Shown here in pieces: positions 1 through 9,087 of a stretch of 64,000 nucleotides of DNA (the first letter of the stretch is position 1; each line of letters starts with the position of its first letter). Where the stretch lies: assembly GCA_032191485.1 (NCBI GenBank), contig JAVDOI010000199.1, forward strand, positions 62,001-126,000, written 5' to 3'. The notes under the pieces are model-generated. The model was not told the origin of the DNA. It was given only the letters and a program-made list of their open reading frames with translations, and made no database searches. The stretch comes from Leptoclinus maculatus (lineage: Eukaryota; Chordata; Actinopteri; Perciformes; Stichaeidae). Both the position numbers and the translations under genes were made by a program.

Positions 1-2736
1 ATGATGACATTCCTTGGAATTGCAGGATATTCCTCAGCTTGGGTTGAAGATTATGCTAGCTTGACGGGGCCTTTGAGAGCTATGATCAAAGAGACTGGGA
101 ATGCTAAGCTACACTGTAATCTGTCCTGGACACACGATGGCCTTTTGGCATTTGAAGCAACAAAAAAGAGGTTGCAAGAGGCTCCGGCGCTAGCAATTCC
201 AGACTACTCTAGGAATTTTGTGTTATATGTATCTACTTCTATTGGGGGTAGACATGCATGTGCAGTTCTTTGTCAACCAACGGGTACGGGGACGAGTCCT
301 CAACCTATTTCGTATTACTCCACGGCTTATTCAGAAGTGGAACTAGGGTTACCACTGTGTTACAGAGCTATGGTGGGAGTTTCTCTAATGTACAATAAAG
401 CATCATCGGTGACAATGGGATATCCAGTGACAATTCTCACACATCATAGTCTCAGAAATCTTTTGAATTATGGTAAAAACAACTTGACTATGTCTAGGCT
501 CAGAGACTATCATAGGCTCTTAGAGCAGGAAGATGTTACCCTAGCAAGGTGTGTTACGGTAAATCCGGCAGAAAATTTGCCAACTCCGGAAGATGGTGAG
601 CCACACGATTGTGTTCAAGAAGCAGAGAAATACTCTAGACTTAGATCAGATCTACAAGCTCTACCATTGCATGAGGTGGACTTGGAGTATTGGACGGATG
701 GGTCATGTTATCGTGTGGGCGATAAATTAAGTGCTGGCTATGCAGTAGTAAAAGCCCAAGGAACTGGATTTGTAGTTGAAAAGGCTGAAGGGATACCACA
801 GCCTGCATCTGCACAACTTGCGGAGCTGGTGGGGCTAACTGAAGCATGTTTGTTGGCAGAAGGGAAGCGAGTGACAATATATACCGACTCTGCATATGCA
901 CATAATGTGTGCCATTTGTTTGGAGCGGTGTGGAAGAACCGAGGGTTTAAGAAAACGGATGGTTCACCGATACAGCATCACGCTCAGATCATGAAATTGT
1001 TGCAGGCTATGATGAAGCCTAAAGAGATAGCAATAGCTAAATGTGCGGCACATAAGAGAGATGCGTCAAGGGTTTCACAAGGGAATAGAGCGGCTGATGA
1101 AGCGGCAAAAGCAGTCACAGGAGCAGATAAATTGGGCAAAGTACTTCTCGTCACGCATGAAGTGAACTGGGAAGACAAAATTACACTCAAAGATGTGATT
1201 TTAATACAGGAAGCTGCTCCTGAAATGGACCAACAGTTGTGGCTAGACCGAGGTGCCACCCGAGATTCTACTGGACTTTGGAGAAATCATGAGGGGTTGA
1301 TACTATCACCTCCAGACCTGCTGGGTCTGATGATCCAGGAGGCACATGGCTTAGCTCATGTTGCAAGGGGGGAAGTTAAGAGAAAGATCACAAAAGAGTA
1401 TGGTTTTTGGGCACCATGTTTGCTTGAACAGATTGATTATGTCATAGGCAGGTGCATTATCTGTTTGAAAAACAACGTTCGGAGGGGAGTGCCGGTTCCT
1501 CCTGGCTATATCCCAACTCCAAGGGGTCCTATGCGTGAACTAGTTGTGGACTATGTTGACATGATAAAACCAATTGAAGGGAAAAGATACATGCTGGTCG
1601 TTGTGGACAGATTTTCACGATGGCCTGAGGCGTGTCCAACAAAACGAAAAGATGCTCAGTCTGTTGCCAAGTTCTTATGTAAAGAAGTCATAAGCAGGTG
1701 GGGACTTCCAGATCGAATCTCCTCAGACAATGGGAAAGAGTTTGTGGATAAGACAGTAAAATTGATTTTGCAAAAACTAGGAATTAAACAGCGCCTTGGT
1801 GCAGTTTATCATCCTCAAAGTCAAGGGATGTGCGAAAGAATGAATGGGGTTCTGAAAAATCGTATTGTCAAAATATGCCAACACACGGGGTTAAATTGGA
1901 TAGCTGCACTTCCATTAGCATTAATGGTATGTCGCTCTAGTGAGCTCCGTGATTTACATATGACACCTCATGAGTTGGTTACAGGAAGACTGATGCCAAC
2001 GCCTTGTCTGAGGACAAGTGGGAAAGGTCCAAGTCTGGCCCTTTTAGAGGATGAAATGCAAACATATGTCACATACATGGTTAATCTACATAAAAGAATA
2101 TCCACATATGTGTCTGACAGGCAAGCTAAGGAGGAGGTGCTGGAGAAGCTCAATGAGCATAAAAGGATCACAGTGCAACCTGGAGACAAGGTGTTCGTGA
2201 AGGTGTTTAGACGGAAGTGGTATAACGAACGCCGTGAGGGACCATTTGAAGTAGTTCGCAGTACTGGAACAGCAGTCCAGATTAAAGGGTCTCCCACGTG
2301 GTATCATTTATCACACTGTGTCAAAGCGCCAAGTGAAGAGGCGCCACGTTCACTGATCCAAGATGTTGAAGGCTCAAGAGAGCCCGAAGACAATGTGGAA
2401 GAAAACACATCAGAGAGGGAGATGCATGAAAATCCCCAGAGTCAGAATTCAGAAGGAGAGATCGTCCATGCTGTGGACAATGTTGATGTTTCTGTACATA
2501 TTCCTGATGATGCCAGAAATGACTTGGCAGTTGATGGACAGGAAAGAAGATTTGGAGACATTGTCTTTCAACATGTCCCAGAACCAGCAGGACCTATTTC
2601 AGTTGCCTGCAAAGCGCCAGAGATATCAAAGGGCGGTGACTCCGCTGCAGGACAACCCAGGGATCCAGTTAGACCAAGGAGCCCGAGACCAGTTAGGAGT
2701 AGAGTCAAACCAGACCGTTACCAGAACCAGGATTGA
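1..2736 (+). CDS. pol: ERV1 Pol, C-terminal part (RT thumb/connection, RNase H, integrase); 5' end outside window
   Basis: Retroviral polymerase polyprotein fragment that would synthesise and integrate proviral DNA. The frame is open from base 1, so the RT catalytic part lies upstream of the window. Residues 1-30 look like the RT thumb (IAGYSSAWVEDYASLTGPL). RNase H follows with acidic residues D233 (TDGS), E275 and D296 (YTDSAYA). The integrase has an HHCC finger (H449, H453, C485, C488) and a catalytic triad D517, D576, E612 with the usual 35 residues between the last two, then a C-terminal basic domain. There is no stop or frameshift in 911 codons, so the copy is young or selected. The last 374 nt overlap the env frame. 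The overall pattern fits gamma/epsilon-like fish retroviruses; the exact genus is not determined. Confidence 0.95.
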   Translation: MMTFLGIAGYSSAWVEDYASLTGPLRAMIKETGNAKLHCNLSWTHDGLLAFEATKKRLQEAPALAIPDYSRNFVLYVSTSIGGRHACAVLCQPTGTGTSPQPISYYSTAYSEVELGLPLCYRAMVGVSLMYNKASSVTMGYPVTILTHHSLRNLLNYGKNNLTMSRLRDYHRLLEQEDVTLARCVTVNPAENLPTPEDGEPHDCVQEAEKYSRLRSDLQALPLHEVDLEYWTDGSCYRVGDKLSAGYAVVKAQGTGFVVEKAEGIPQPASAQLAELVGLTEACLLAEGKRVTIYTDSAYAHNVCHLFGAVWKNRGFKKTDGSPIQHHAQIMKLLQAMMKPKEIAIAKCAAHKRDASRVSQGNRAADEAAKAVTGADKLGKVLLVTHEVNWEDKITLKDVILIQEAAPEMDQQLWLDRGATRDSTGLWRNHEGLILSPPDLLGLMIQEAHGLAHVARGEVKRKITKEYGFWAPCLLEQIDYVIGRCIICLKNNVRRGVPVPPGYIPTPRGPMRELVVDYVDMIKPIEGKRYMLVVVDRFSRWPEACPTKRKDAQSVAKFLCKEVISRWGLPDRISSDNGKEFVDKTVKLILQKLGIKQRLGAVYHPQSQGMCERMNGVLKNRIVKICQHTGLNWIAALPLALMVCRSSELRDLHMTPHELVTGRLMPTPCLRTSGKGPSLALLEDEMQTYVTYMVNLHKRISTYVSDRQAKEEVLEKLNEHKRITVQPGDKVFVKVFRRKWYNERREGPFEVVRSTGTAVQIKGSPTWYHLSHCVKAPSEEAPRSLIQDVEGSREPEDNVEENTSEREMHENPQSQNSEGEIVHAVDNVDVSVHIPDDARNDLAVDGQERRFGDIVFQHVPEPAGPISVACKAPEISKGGDSAAGQPRDPVRPRSPRPVRSRVKPDRYQNQD

Positions 2737-5539
2737 AGCAACCTTGGGGGTGTCAATTCGGCTTCCATGTCAGTGTACAAAAGAAAATAGTGGTAAAGGG
2801 GAACTCAGAGTTCAGTGGGAGGATGGCCATGGCAAGATTCTAGATCTGTCAGGGGCATTACCACTAACAAAATATACATTAATTAATGACAAAAGGAGAG
2901 TGAAGGTTGCGGAAGACTGTGATCTCTATGTATATAGGCTGCAACAGGAGGACCAGGGTGACTACAGGTGTTCGTTTTACGTTCGACATATTGGAAGTGA
3001 GCGGTCCGAGATAGGACTTAGAGTTCACGTAGTGTCGTTAGTGATACTAGGGGGGAGTAAGAGTATAGACTTCAAAGATGTGGGGGAAACAAGAGAATTG
3101 ACAACAATGACAACAACTCTCCAGATGAAAGCTGGGAAAATGGAAGAGAAGTCTACTCCTTCAATGGCAAAAGCGGTTGAAAGTATAAATGCATCACAGG
3201 TAACTACAAAGGCACCTCAGGTGATATCTACAACGTCGCCTCCTTTGAGTACTGTGATCAGAGCTAAGTTAGGAGGAACAGTTTACCTTCCTTGTCAATG
3301 TGGGAGATTTAACAGTGGTGGTACTTTGCCTCCCAAATGGGAAAATAGTCGTGGTGAAGATTTATTGGTGACAAGACCGGAAGAGGGCATTGTGCCGCTT
3401 GATCAAAGGAAGTATATTTTGGGTAATACGGGGAGGTGGATGAAAGTTGAAGATGATTGTTCACTTGTCCTGCGTAATGTTACTCGAGAAGACGAAGGAG
3501 AATATACGTGTACTTATGTAGAACCGATGTTTAGATTTATTCCATATCACAATCATTGGATCGCAGGTCGTATAACTCGTAGAGTGTCACTCCTGATAGA
3601 AGATTTGGGACCGATTGAAGTTTCTACGAGTATTAAAGGGGTTCAGAAACAAGTTACTACAGTAACCACTCCAAAGGGGATTAATATACAGATAAAGCTT
3701 GTTACGTTAGTGCCAGAAACAACTAAGAATGTTACTACACCTACTCAGGCTACTACTCTAACTATGACTTCAAAGGGAATGAATGCTACAATAGCGACAA
3801 CATCCGTGGCATCTACGATATTCGTGAACATAACGCAGACATCTAATATGACATCTTGGTCATTTGGGGGTGTGGTTGATGCAATCTGGAAACTAATGTC
3901 AAACACAGAGCCTAGCATGAACAGCAGTAATGACATTGTTGAAGTTAGAGAACAAAGAATAGAAGAGAAGGATGTAGAGTCATCTATGACAGCTCAGGAG
4001 ACTATTTTAAACGTAGATAGTAACTTTGTTGACTCTGATCAGGCACCAGAGTACATGATGGATCAATACCATACAGTACAAAAAAGAGACACTAAATGGA
4101 GGGCATTTGGGTTTGATCCTTCAGTGTTACAAATTGCAGACCCTTGGGCAGGTAGGAACTTATGGTTCCAGCAAATAACCCACTCCGTAAGATCAGTGGT
4201 GAAAACTGAGGGCCCATGTCTGGTGAAAATCCTGTCGCCAAACTCATGGCCTTCAATTTTAGAGACTATACCAGAACCACTAACCACTGTGTGTCAAAAT
4301 AATGCTTTATCATGGTTGTTGTATCACCAGCAGTCAGCAAAAGATATAGTGATGTCATGGTCAGTGCTTCTGTTTAGGCCTAGATTTACTTGTGCTTGGT
4401 TGAAGGAATTAGCATATATAAATTTACTTGATCAGCATGAAGATATCAGAACAGCGGTCCCTGACCTAATGGAGGTGACAGCAGTGGGAGCTACCAGCTG
4501 TTTTTGTTCAAATACAACTTATGAAGGGCCGGGAACGTTTATGGGGTTATCAGATTGTGATAAATATGTGATGGACTTGGGTAAAAAGGAACAGGGGAAT
4601 AGTAATGATACGTACGAAGCATCATTTCAGGTACCAAAACACAAAAAGAAGACAATTTTAAGGGTACATAACCAGAGATTGCCGGGGAATGTGACGATAG
4701 GGAATTTCAAGGATATTTGGTGGGTCTGTGGTGATAAGGCATACATATTTCTACCACATGGGTGGACAGGATGCTGTTATATGGCACTGTTGAAACTTCC
4801 ATATGAGGTTTTTACTATCCAGAAGGGAGTAGGGCCAGATGGGGTCCAATCTGAGGTCGCTTCACGTAGTAGGAAGAAACGTGAGCTGGCACAGTTTCAC
4901 AATTTGGAATCATACCATTGGAGAATAAGTATAGGAGAGAAGTGGGGTATAGGTATATTCCCATGGTATGGGGTGACATTCTTGGCGGATCACATCGACA
5001 ACATTACATACACCTTGCAGGGCTTTGCGAACGAAACCATAAGAGGCTTCGAATATTTGTCAAACACTCAGAGAAGCCACAGACTGACGTTGCTGAAACA
5101 TGACATGGCTCTTGACTATATTTTGGCCAAACAGGGGGGCCTTTGTATGTCTTTGAACTTAACAGGGGATGCTTGCTATACGTTGATTCCTGATAGTTCT
5201 GATAACATGACTAGTGTCATAGAGGCATTGAAGCTCATAAGGGATGCGTTTGGCCCGTCGGAAGGCGCAGGATGGTCTGCAAATGCTTGGTTGCAGGATA
5301 AATTGGGGCCAATAGGAGCAGTGGTGGTTCAGATTTTGGTAGCGCTCGTTCTGTCGTTGTGTGTGATGTTCTGTTTTTGCACGCTGTTGTTGACCTTTGC
5401 AAAGGCTATGATACTGAGATGGGTTGGAATTGTGATGCCCGGCGATCAAACTATGATGCCGTTATTACAAGAAGTTGACGCGGACGTGGAGGAGGATGAC
5501 GCGATAACGATCGAATTGGTGGAGAAATATCCATTTTAA
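2363..5539 (+). CDS. env: ERV1 envelope glycoprotein with two tandem Ig-like domains
   Basis: Open frame of 1058 codons in a different frame from pol. The real start is probably Met22 (2426) or Met36 (2468), just before a hydrophobic signal-like stretch (residues 36-51). Ig-like domain 1 spans about 120-224 (LPCQC at 134-138, W152, EDC at 184-186, DQGDYRC ending at C203). Ig-like domain 2 spans about 298-412 (LPCQC at 309-313, W326, DDC at 364-366, EGEYTC ending at C383). Ser/Thr-rich linkers follow each (about 225-297 and 413-500). Residues about 570-835 look like ordinary retroviral SU (WWVCGD, then WTGCC). A furin-like RKKR site lies at 837-840. The TM subunit has a heptad-like stretch, a GGLC...C loop at 925-938, a membrane helix at about 983-1013 and a 40-residue acidic tail. 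The typical C-X6-CC is not seen. Family membership is sure; the Ig call rests on motif pattern only. Confidence 0.9.
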   Translation: MLKAQESPKTMWKKTHQRGRCMKIPRVRIQKERSSMLWTMLMFLYIFLMMPEMTWQLMDRKEDLETLSFNMSQNQQDLFQLPAKRQRYQRAVTPLQDNPGIQLDQGARDQLGVESNQTVTRTRIEATLGVSIRLPCQCTKENSGKGELRVQWEDGHGKILDLSGALPLTKYTLINDKRRVKVAEDCDLYVYRLQQEDQGDYRCSFYVRHIGSERSEIGLRVHVVSLVILGGSKSIDFKDVGETRELTTMTTTLQMKAGKMEEKSTPSMAKAVESINASQVTTKAPQVISTTSPPLSTVIRAKLGGTVYLPCQCGRFNSGGTLPPKWENSRGEDLLVTRPEEGIVPLDQRKYILGNTGRWMKVEDDCSLVLRNVTREDEGEYTCTYVEPMFRFIPYHNHWIAGRITRRVSLLIEDLGPIEVSTSIKGVQKQVTTVTTPKGINIQIKLVTLVPETTKNVTTPTQATTLTMTSKGMNATIATTSVASTIFVNITQTSNMTSWSFGGVVDAIWKLMSNTEPSMNSSNDIVEVREQRIEEKDVESSMTAQETILNVDSNFVDSDQAPEYMMDQYHTVQKRDTKWRAFGFDPSVLQIADPWAGRNLWFQQITHSVRSVVKTEGPCLVKILSPNSWPSILETIPEPLTTVCQNNALSWLLYHQQSAKDIVMSWSVLLFRPRFTCAWLKELAYINLLDQHEDIRTAVPDLMEVTAVGATSCFCSNTTYEGPGTFMGLSDCDKYVMDLGKKEQGNSNDTYEASFQVPKHKKKTILRVHNQRLPGNVTIGNFKDIWWVCGDKAYIFLPHGWTGCCYMALLKLPYEVFTIQKGVGPDGVQSEVASRSRKKRELAQFHNLESYHWRISIGEKWGIGIFPWYGVTFLADHIDNITYTLQGFANETIRGFEYLSNTQRSHRLTLLKHDMALDYILAKQGGLCMSLNLTGDACYTLIPDSSDNMTSVIEALKLIRDAFGPSEGAGWSANAWLQDKLGPIGAVVVQILVALVLSLCVMFCFCTLLLTFAKAMILRWVGIVMPGDQTMMPLLQEVDADVEEDDAITIELVEKYPF

Positions 5540-6535
5540 ATATCTCATAGGATTATAATCCTGTTATTTACCTTTGTTATGGCTTGCGTAGTTTGTAGTG
5601 TTGCTTTTGTTTTGCTCTTTCGAGACTTTGCTTAGTCTCGAAGGGGGGGTATGGAATGGAAACAAATGAACAAAATGATTAATGGACAATATGATTTATA
5701 ATCTCACGTTTTTACGTATAGAAATTTCACATTTTTACGTATAGAAGTGTTCTTATTCTGTGTTTGATGTTTTAATTTGTATATGTTCTGTATGCAAAAG
5801 ATACTGGTTTTCTTTTCTCTCATTCTAGTACATATTGGGGGAAGTCCACTGTGAGGGTGGTGGATTATCAGAGACTCCGAGGGGCTGAATGGATTCAGAC
5901 ACTTCAAACATGAAAATACGAATGGACTGAAGGACTCTGAACGTGGACTGGCGATACAACATCCAGATTCAAGACGTCATCAATACTACACCTGAGTCGA
6001 GGCTGCGGAGAAAACTGCAGCGTTATACAGTCTTAAGTTCTCTCTTAAATGTTACATTAGTATGATTAAAAATGAATTTTCTTCTTTGTGTATTAAATGC
6101 TTGGGAAATGATGGATACTAAATATAATGGGACCTCGGATGTTTTCTTTTGTTTCTCGATGGTTAGGGACAGTGGGGTAGGCAGGAGAAGGTCCATAGAA
6201 AGGTGCGATGGGTCGACCAGCCTGACTTTGGACATTATTTTGTTTTGATTTGCTGAGAGTTCCATATGTATTTGTTTAAGTCATTTCCATACATAAATTG
6301 TTAAAATTCCTCATTTCAGTGTTATGGAGTACTACGTATGGTCGCCTTGGCAGAGGGACCGTGTGAGAATTTTCCTGTCTACATTGTTTAATGGACATTT
6401 CAAGAAAGATTAGCTGCCTGACAGGTTTTTCACTCTCACTTTTATACTCCATACAGTTGCTTTAATGTTAAAAAGAATGGGTTGTTAATTCTGTTATGAT
6501 TGTACATCTGTATTTCTCTTCTTTTATTGTATTTT
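5540..6535 (+). other. ERV1 3' non-coding region between env and LTR
   Basis: About 1 kb between the env stop and the LTR-proximal hairpin. No plausible coding frame on the plus strand is seen. Its one recognisable structure is the upstream hairpin plus G-run at 5619-5649. Epsilonretroviruses carry accessory genes here, but none is visible in this copy. Confidence 0.6.
5619..5649 (+). promoter_or_regulatory. Hairpin followed by polypurine run, upstream copy
   Basis: A perfect 9-bp stem (TTCGAGACT / AGTCTCGAA, loop TTGCTT) runs directly into GGGGGGG. The same arrangement recurs at 6536-6566 next to the LTR, so this is probably a duplicated polypurine-tract module. Whether it primes plus-strand synthesis is inference. 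Confidence 0.6.
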
Positions 6536-6570
6536 TTCGAGACTTGGTGCAAGTCTCGAAGGGGGGAATA
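6536..6570 (+). promoter_or_regulatory. Hairpin plus polypurine tract adjoining the 3' LTR
   Basis: A 10-bp stem (TTCGAGACTT / AAGTCTCGAA, loop GGTGC) is followed by GGGGGGAATA and then the LTR start TGTGG at 6571. Its position immediately upstream of the LTR fits the plus-strand primer (PPT). Confidence 0.8.
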
Positions 6571-6693
6571 TGTGGTATATTTTCAGCCTTCGTGTAAGGG
6601 GCCTCTTTATTGGGGGTCTTGGATGGGAACCAGATATGCATGGATTCCCATGACCTCAAGGCAGGTAATGGGGGTGAAGAAACCACCCATTGA

Positions 6694-6788
6694 TTAACTT
6701 CCTCCCTTATGGAGCAATACTGGTTTACCATTCTTCTTTATGGAGCCATACATTGGTTAACCATTCCTCCCTTATGAGATGCATACAT
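6694..6788 (+). promoter_or_regulatory. Imperfect direct repeats in LTR U3
   Basis: Three copies of a roughly 30-33 bp unit start at about 6694, 6724 and 6757 (each with TT(A/T)AC...CTTTATGGAG or CTTATG-like core). Their place just upstream of the TATA box suggests enhancer repeats, as in many retroviral U3 regions. Confidence 0.55.
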
Positions 6789-6794
6789 GCACAC

Positions 6795-6802
6795 TATATA
6801 AG
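6795..6802 (+). promoter_or_regulatory. LTR TATA box
   Basis: TATATAAG about 100 bases before the AATAAA signal at 6898-6903. The U3/R boundary would lie near 6825. Confidence 0.7.
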
Positions 6803-6925
6803 AAGACGCGGAGTCTCTCATCTTTAGGCTCTTTTTGGATTCAACCCAGGACCTCCAGGTGGTCTAGACACCTGTATGACATGTGTTACTTGTTTGTAAT
6901 AAACTTTATTATACCAGCAAGAACA

Positions 6926-7843
6926 GTGTCCGCGGAGCATTCTTCATCATCACTTCAACAGCACTGTCGCAGAAAAGATACGACAAGAGTACTTCAGAAA
7001 CATCAGTAAAAGTGACTTCCTCCTCATCATCGGATAGCTCGTCAGAGTCAGACCCATCATCAGGCTTGGATTTAAACATTCTGAAGGCTTTTACAAAATT
7101 GCTGCCATTATCTGTAACGCATGCTGTGACTTCATGCGATAGTCCATAAACTGAATGAATCTGTTCTATTTCATTAGCTATGACATCATATGTATGTCTT
7201 CCTCTCACTCTCTTACAGGCTAGAGCTGCCTTCTGACGTTTAAAACTAGTGTTGTCAATCCAGTGAGCGGTCATTCCTAAATAACTTTTGTTGTTGGCGG
7301 ACCAAATATCTGCAGTTGTTGTAACATAATCCAAGGACTCAAACGTTTTTTTCAGATTGGATTCCATGTCGGAATAACATTGGTCTAGGTATTGGGAACA
7401 TGTTTTCCTGTCTGACGTTGGCATGTGAGTGCTAGGTATTTTAGCTAGTATTTTTCTAAACCTTGGCGATTCGATAGTGGACAGGGGAAGCATGTCTTCC
7501 ACGATGTACCCGGCAACTAGTTTGTTAATTTCCATTTGTGTTACCTTCTGCGCTCCAAGAGCAAGATGCTGGAGAATCTGAGCTTGTTTAGGCGGGGTCG
7601 GTTGGTGATGAGCGTCTTCAACAGGCTAGCGGGATCTTTCGCCACAAGTTTTGAAGTGCTATGCTGGCCTGTCAAATGCTTCAACAGGTTGCTCATTGAG
7701 TTGACAGCAGTTGAAAGACACCTCTCGCCTGGACACAGAGTGCATTTTACACTAATATTTTTGCCCTTTCGAGCAACAAAGTTAAAATAATGAGAATATC
7801 GCCACTGGCTGAACCCTCCTGTCTCCGTCTCTGTCTCATCCAT
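6926..7843 (-). pseudogene. hAT transposase, N-terminal part (BED finger plus start of RNase H-like domain), frameshifted and truncated
   Basis: The first segment (7843-7541) has a BED-type zinc finger (CTLC...H...H within FNFVARKGKNISVKCTLC). A frameshift near 7540-7600 moves the reading to the segment ending at 6926, which holds the DDE/RNase H-like beginning (TTTADIWSANNKSYLGMTAHW, VTDNGSNFVKAF) and an acidic stretch. It then runs into LTR sequence. The C-terminal dimerisation domain is missing. It would have bound and cut element ends; this copy cannot be functional alone. Confidence 0.85.
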
Positions 7844-8129
7844 TTTCCCGCTTCCCCTGACGCACCAGCAGCTACGTCACTCAAATCGGTCTCTGTGGCA
7901 ACGGTGCCCAGACAAGCACACAGGCAGGAAACATGCACGCACCACTAAAAGAGAACTTTTCGGACTGGCAAAAATGTCTTGGGTAACGCAGGAAAGCGCG
8001 TTCCTGAGGTCTAGTAAAGTAGTGTAGTTACCAATATTTTGAGAGTAATGCGTTACTTTACTTCGTTACCTATAATAGTAATATCGTTACTGTAATCCGT
8101 TACTTTGTAACTCGTTACCCCCAACACTG
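6926..8129 (-). mobile_element. hAT DNA transposon, 5' part, truncated by ERV1
   Basis: The minus-strand 5' end is CAGTGTTGGGGGTAACGAG at 8129, a typical hAT terminal inverted repeat. The other terminus is absent: the element stops at the ERV1 LTR, so ERV1 probably inserted into it and the rest should lie upstream of ERV1, outside the window. Confidence 0.75.
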
Positions 8130-8436
8130 CTTACCACCTCAAACAAGGGGTAAGTAGTCAGACGGCAACAAGAGGAGGAATACGTCTGAAACTCACCACA
8201 ACACCAGAACAGGGACCAGAAAGGACTGAGGCCAGGACCACAGGTGCCTTTTAAATGCTGGCACTAATTGGGGGGAGGAGCCTAGCCTGAGGGCTGCGTT
8301 CACAACCCTACACTTTCTCTGAGGAGCGTTCCCCACTACACATGGGACCAACTGTTATAGAGAACTCTTGACCTCAGCTGTCGTGTGAGTATGGACAGCA
8401 CCTGGGGGCGCAGTCCATTATTGGTAAAATATGGTT
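8130..8436. other. Intergenic, nothing recognised
   Basis: About 300 bases between the hAT terminus and the pogo-like element. No coding frame, repeat or RNA seen. Confidence 0.5.
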
Positions 8437-9087
8437 TACCGTATTTTCCGCACTATAAGGCGCACTTAAAAGCCTTTAATTGTCTCAAAAAACGACAGTT
8501 CGCCTTATAATCCGGAGCGCCTTATATATGGATTAATTCTGGTTGTGTTTACTGACCTCGAAGCGATTTTGTGTGGTACACGGCGCTCTGTCAAAATGTT
8601 TTAGTACGACTTTGGTAAACTACAAAGCCGCACCTCTTGCAGCATTACGGCTACCGTAGTCAGGAGCGTCGCGGAGTAATACATACTGTGCTTCACCATA
8701 ATATTACAGTGTGTGTGTATAAGGACCCCAAAATGGCACCTGTCAAGAGACACGCTTACGACGCGGACTTCACACTCAAGGCTATCAGTCACGCAGTAGA
8801 ACATGGGAATAGAGCAGCTGCGAGAGAATTCAACATTAATGAATCAATGGTACGGAAGTGGAGGAAGCAAGAAGATGACCTGCGCCAAGTAAAGAAGACC
8901 ACACAGAGTTTCCGAGGGAACAAAGCGAGATGGCCACAGTTAGAGGACAAAATGTAACAGTGGGTTATTGAGCTTAATGCGCCTTATAGTCTGGTGCGCT
9001 TTATATATGAAAAAAGATTGAAAATAAACCATTCATTGACAGTGCGCCTTATAATCCAGTGCGCCCTATAGTGCGGAAAATACGGTA
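8437..9087 (+). mobile_element. Pogo/Tigger-like DNA transposon, internally deleted
   Basis: The 5' end TACCGTATTTTCCGCACTAT and the 3' end ATAGTGCGGAAAATACGGTA are inverted repeats, each ending in the TA expected as target duplication. Internal copies of the GCGCCTTATA motif recur near both ends. At 651 bp it is far shorter than an autonomous element and is a deletion derivative keeping only the first part of the transposase. Confidence 0.85.
8733..8957 (+). pseudogene. Pogo-like transposase, N-terminal helix-turn-helix only
   Basis: From the Met at 8733 the frame reads a Brinker/CENP-B-like DNA-binding HTH (KRHAYDADFTLKAISHAVE, then AAREFNINESMVRKW). It ends after 74 codons at a stop where the second HTH should begin; the DDE domain is deleted. 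It might at most bind element ends. Confidence 0.8.

Larger units (their letters stand above)
6571..6925 (+). mobile_element. ERV1 3' LTR
   Basis: It begins TGTGG after the PPT and ends ...GAACA, giving 355 bp with TG...CA ends. It contains a TATA box (6795-6802) and AATAAA (6898-6903). The 3' limit is inferred from the point where hAT transposase coding sequence resumes on the minus strand; the partner 5' LTR is outside the window. Confidence 0.75.

Noticed and set aside
6023..6265. Accessory gene near the ERV1 3' end
   Set aside because: The only frame is minus-strand, 80 codons, with no homology or signal.
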